Source: Methanothermobacter sp.
GTDB lineage: Archaea > Methanobacteriota > Methanobacteria > Methanobacteriales > Methanothermobacteraceae
DNA length: 48,469 bases
Direction of reading: 5' to 3'
Assembly (NCBI RefSeq): GCF_030055425.1
Contig: NZ_JASFYE010000007.1
Location: 45,731-94,199, forward strand
Below the pieces are notes generated by a model. That model was not told where the DNA came from. It saw nothing but the letters and a program-made list of their open reading frames with translations, and ran no database searches. Made by a program: the position numbers and the translations under genes. Positions 48,391-48,469 of the stretch are shown in pieces (within the stretch, counting starts at the first letter, position 1; the number at the start of each line of letters is the position of its first letter).

Positions 48391-48469
48391 TTAAGGCTTG
48401 CGGTGATTGACCCGGTTCATAACCATGGTAAAACATATCACGATCATGAGAGCCGCAATAAAGAATTGC
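48391..48469 (-). CDS. Possible C-terminus of a membrane protein (cut by window edge)
   Basis: Read on the minus strand from the right edge, the frame gives FFIAALMIVICFTMVMNRV followed by NHRKP and a stop. This looks like a last membrane helix with a basic tail. Only 25 codons are visible, so this is a weak call. Confidence 0.35.
   Translation of the reverse strand, partial: QFFIAALMIVICFTMVMNRVNHRKP

Overview
The window looks like chromosome of a thermophilic, hydrogenotrophic methanogen of the genus Methanothermobacter (M. thermautotrophicus type). The basis is a complete acetyl-CoA decarbonylase/synthase (CODH/ACS) operon, the F420-dependent reductase Mer, methanofuran and methanopterin synthesis homologues, an archaeal histone, a four-subunit pyruvate:ferredoxin oxidoreductase with two extra polyferredoxins, and an archaeal lipid reductase. 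The gene order agrees with what I remember of the MTH1695-MTH1752 stretch of strain Delta-H; that is recollection and was not searched. Many genes have GGTGAT three to four bases before the start codon. I used this to move several starts, including non-ATG ones.

Layout. 1-6430: information-processing and housekeeping genes (ABCE1/RLI, histone, Pth2, MfnE-like kinase, zinc micro-protein plus EF-1beta, TctA-like permease, methyltransferase). 6463-9134: a type IV pilus-like ATPase and membrane platform pair. 9154-11867: a CbiMNQO cobalt/nickel ECF transporter on the minus strand, whose ATPase ends in an unusual histidine-rich repeat. 12226-20280: cdhA-cdhB-cdhC-cooC-cdhD-cdhE-polyferredoxin on the plus strand. 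The transporter and the Ni- and corrinoid-dependent enzyme are divergent across a 350-base control region. 20285-22951: minus-strand ferredoxin, geranylgeranyl reductase and HEAT-repeat protein. 23056-23246: tRNA-Leu(UAA) and tRNA-Thr(GGU).

23272-33843 is largely a phosphate region: phosphoesterase, membrane protein, winged-helix/PhoU fusion, two tandem pstS copies, pstC, pstA, pstB, and two phoU genes flanking an unknown protein, followed by a membrane 4Fe-4S protein. Embedded in it on the minus strand are a short citrate synthase-family gene and an overlapping 2TM gene. Both pstS promoters share an AGTWCACTRAA element that I propose as the phosphate operator.

33844-38468 is a minus-strand porCDAB-porEF-fumarate hydratase operon that makes pyruvate from acetyl-CoA and feeds the C4 branch. 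Together with CODH/ACS this covers CO2 to acetyl-CoA to pyruvate to C4 acids. 38555-44431 (plus strand) holds a dihydropteroate synthase-like protein, a tRNA thiolase with its small sulfur carrier, a DUF89 phosphatase, a thioredoxin/CcdA pair, a dehydrogenase and a small orphan. 44456-47963 (minus strand) holds a nucleotidyltransferase, the archaeosine radical SAM enzyme and Mer. The last 0.5 kb is AT-rich and mostly non-coding, with a possible gene tail at the right edge.

I found no CRISPR array, insertion sequence or prophage. The best leads for something undescribed are the shared pst operator and its candidate regulators, the histidine-repeat tail of CbiO, the unknown protein between the two phoU genes, and a perfect 52-base tandem duplication after the DUF89 gene.
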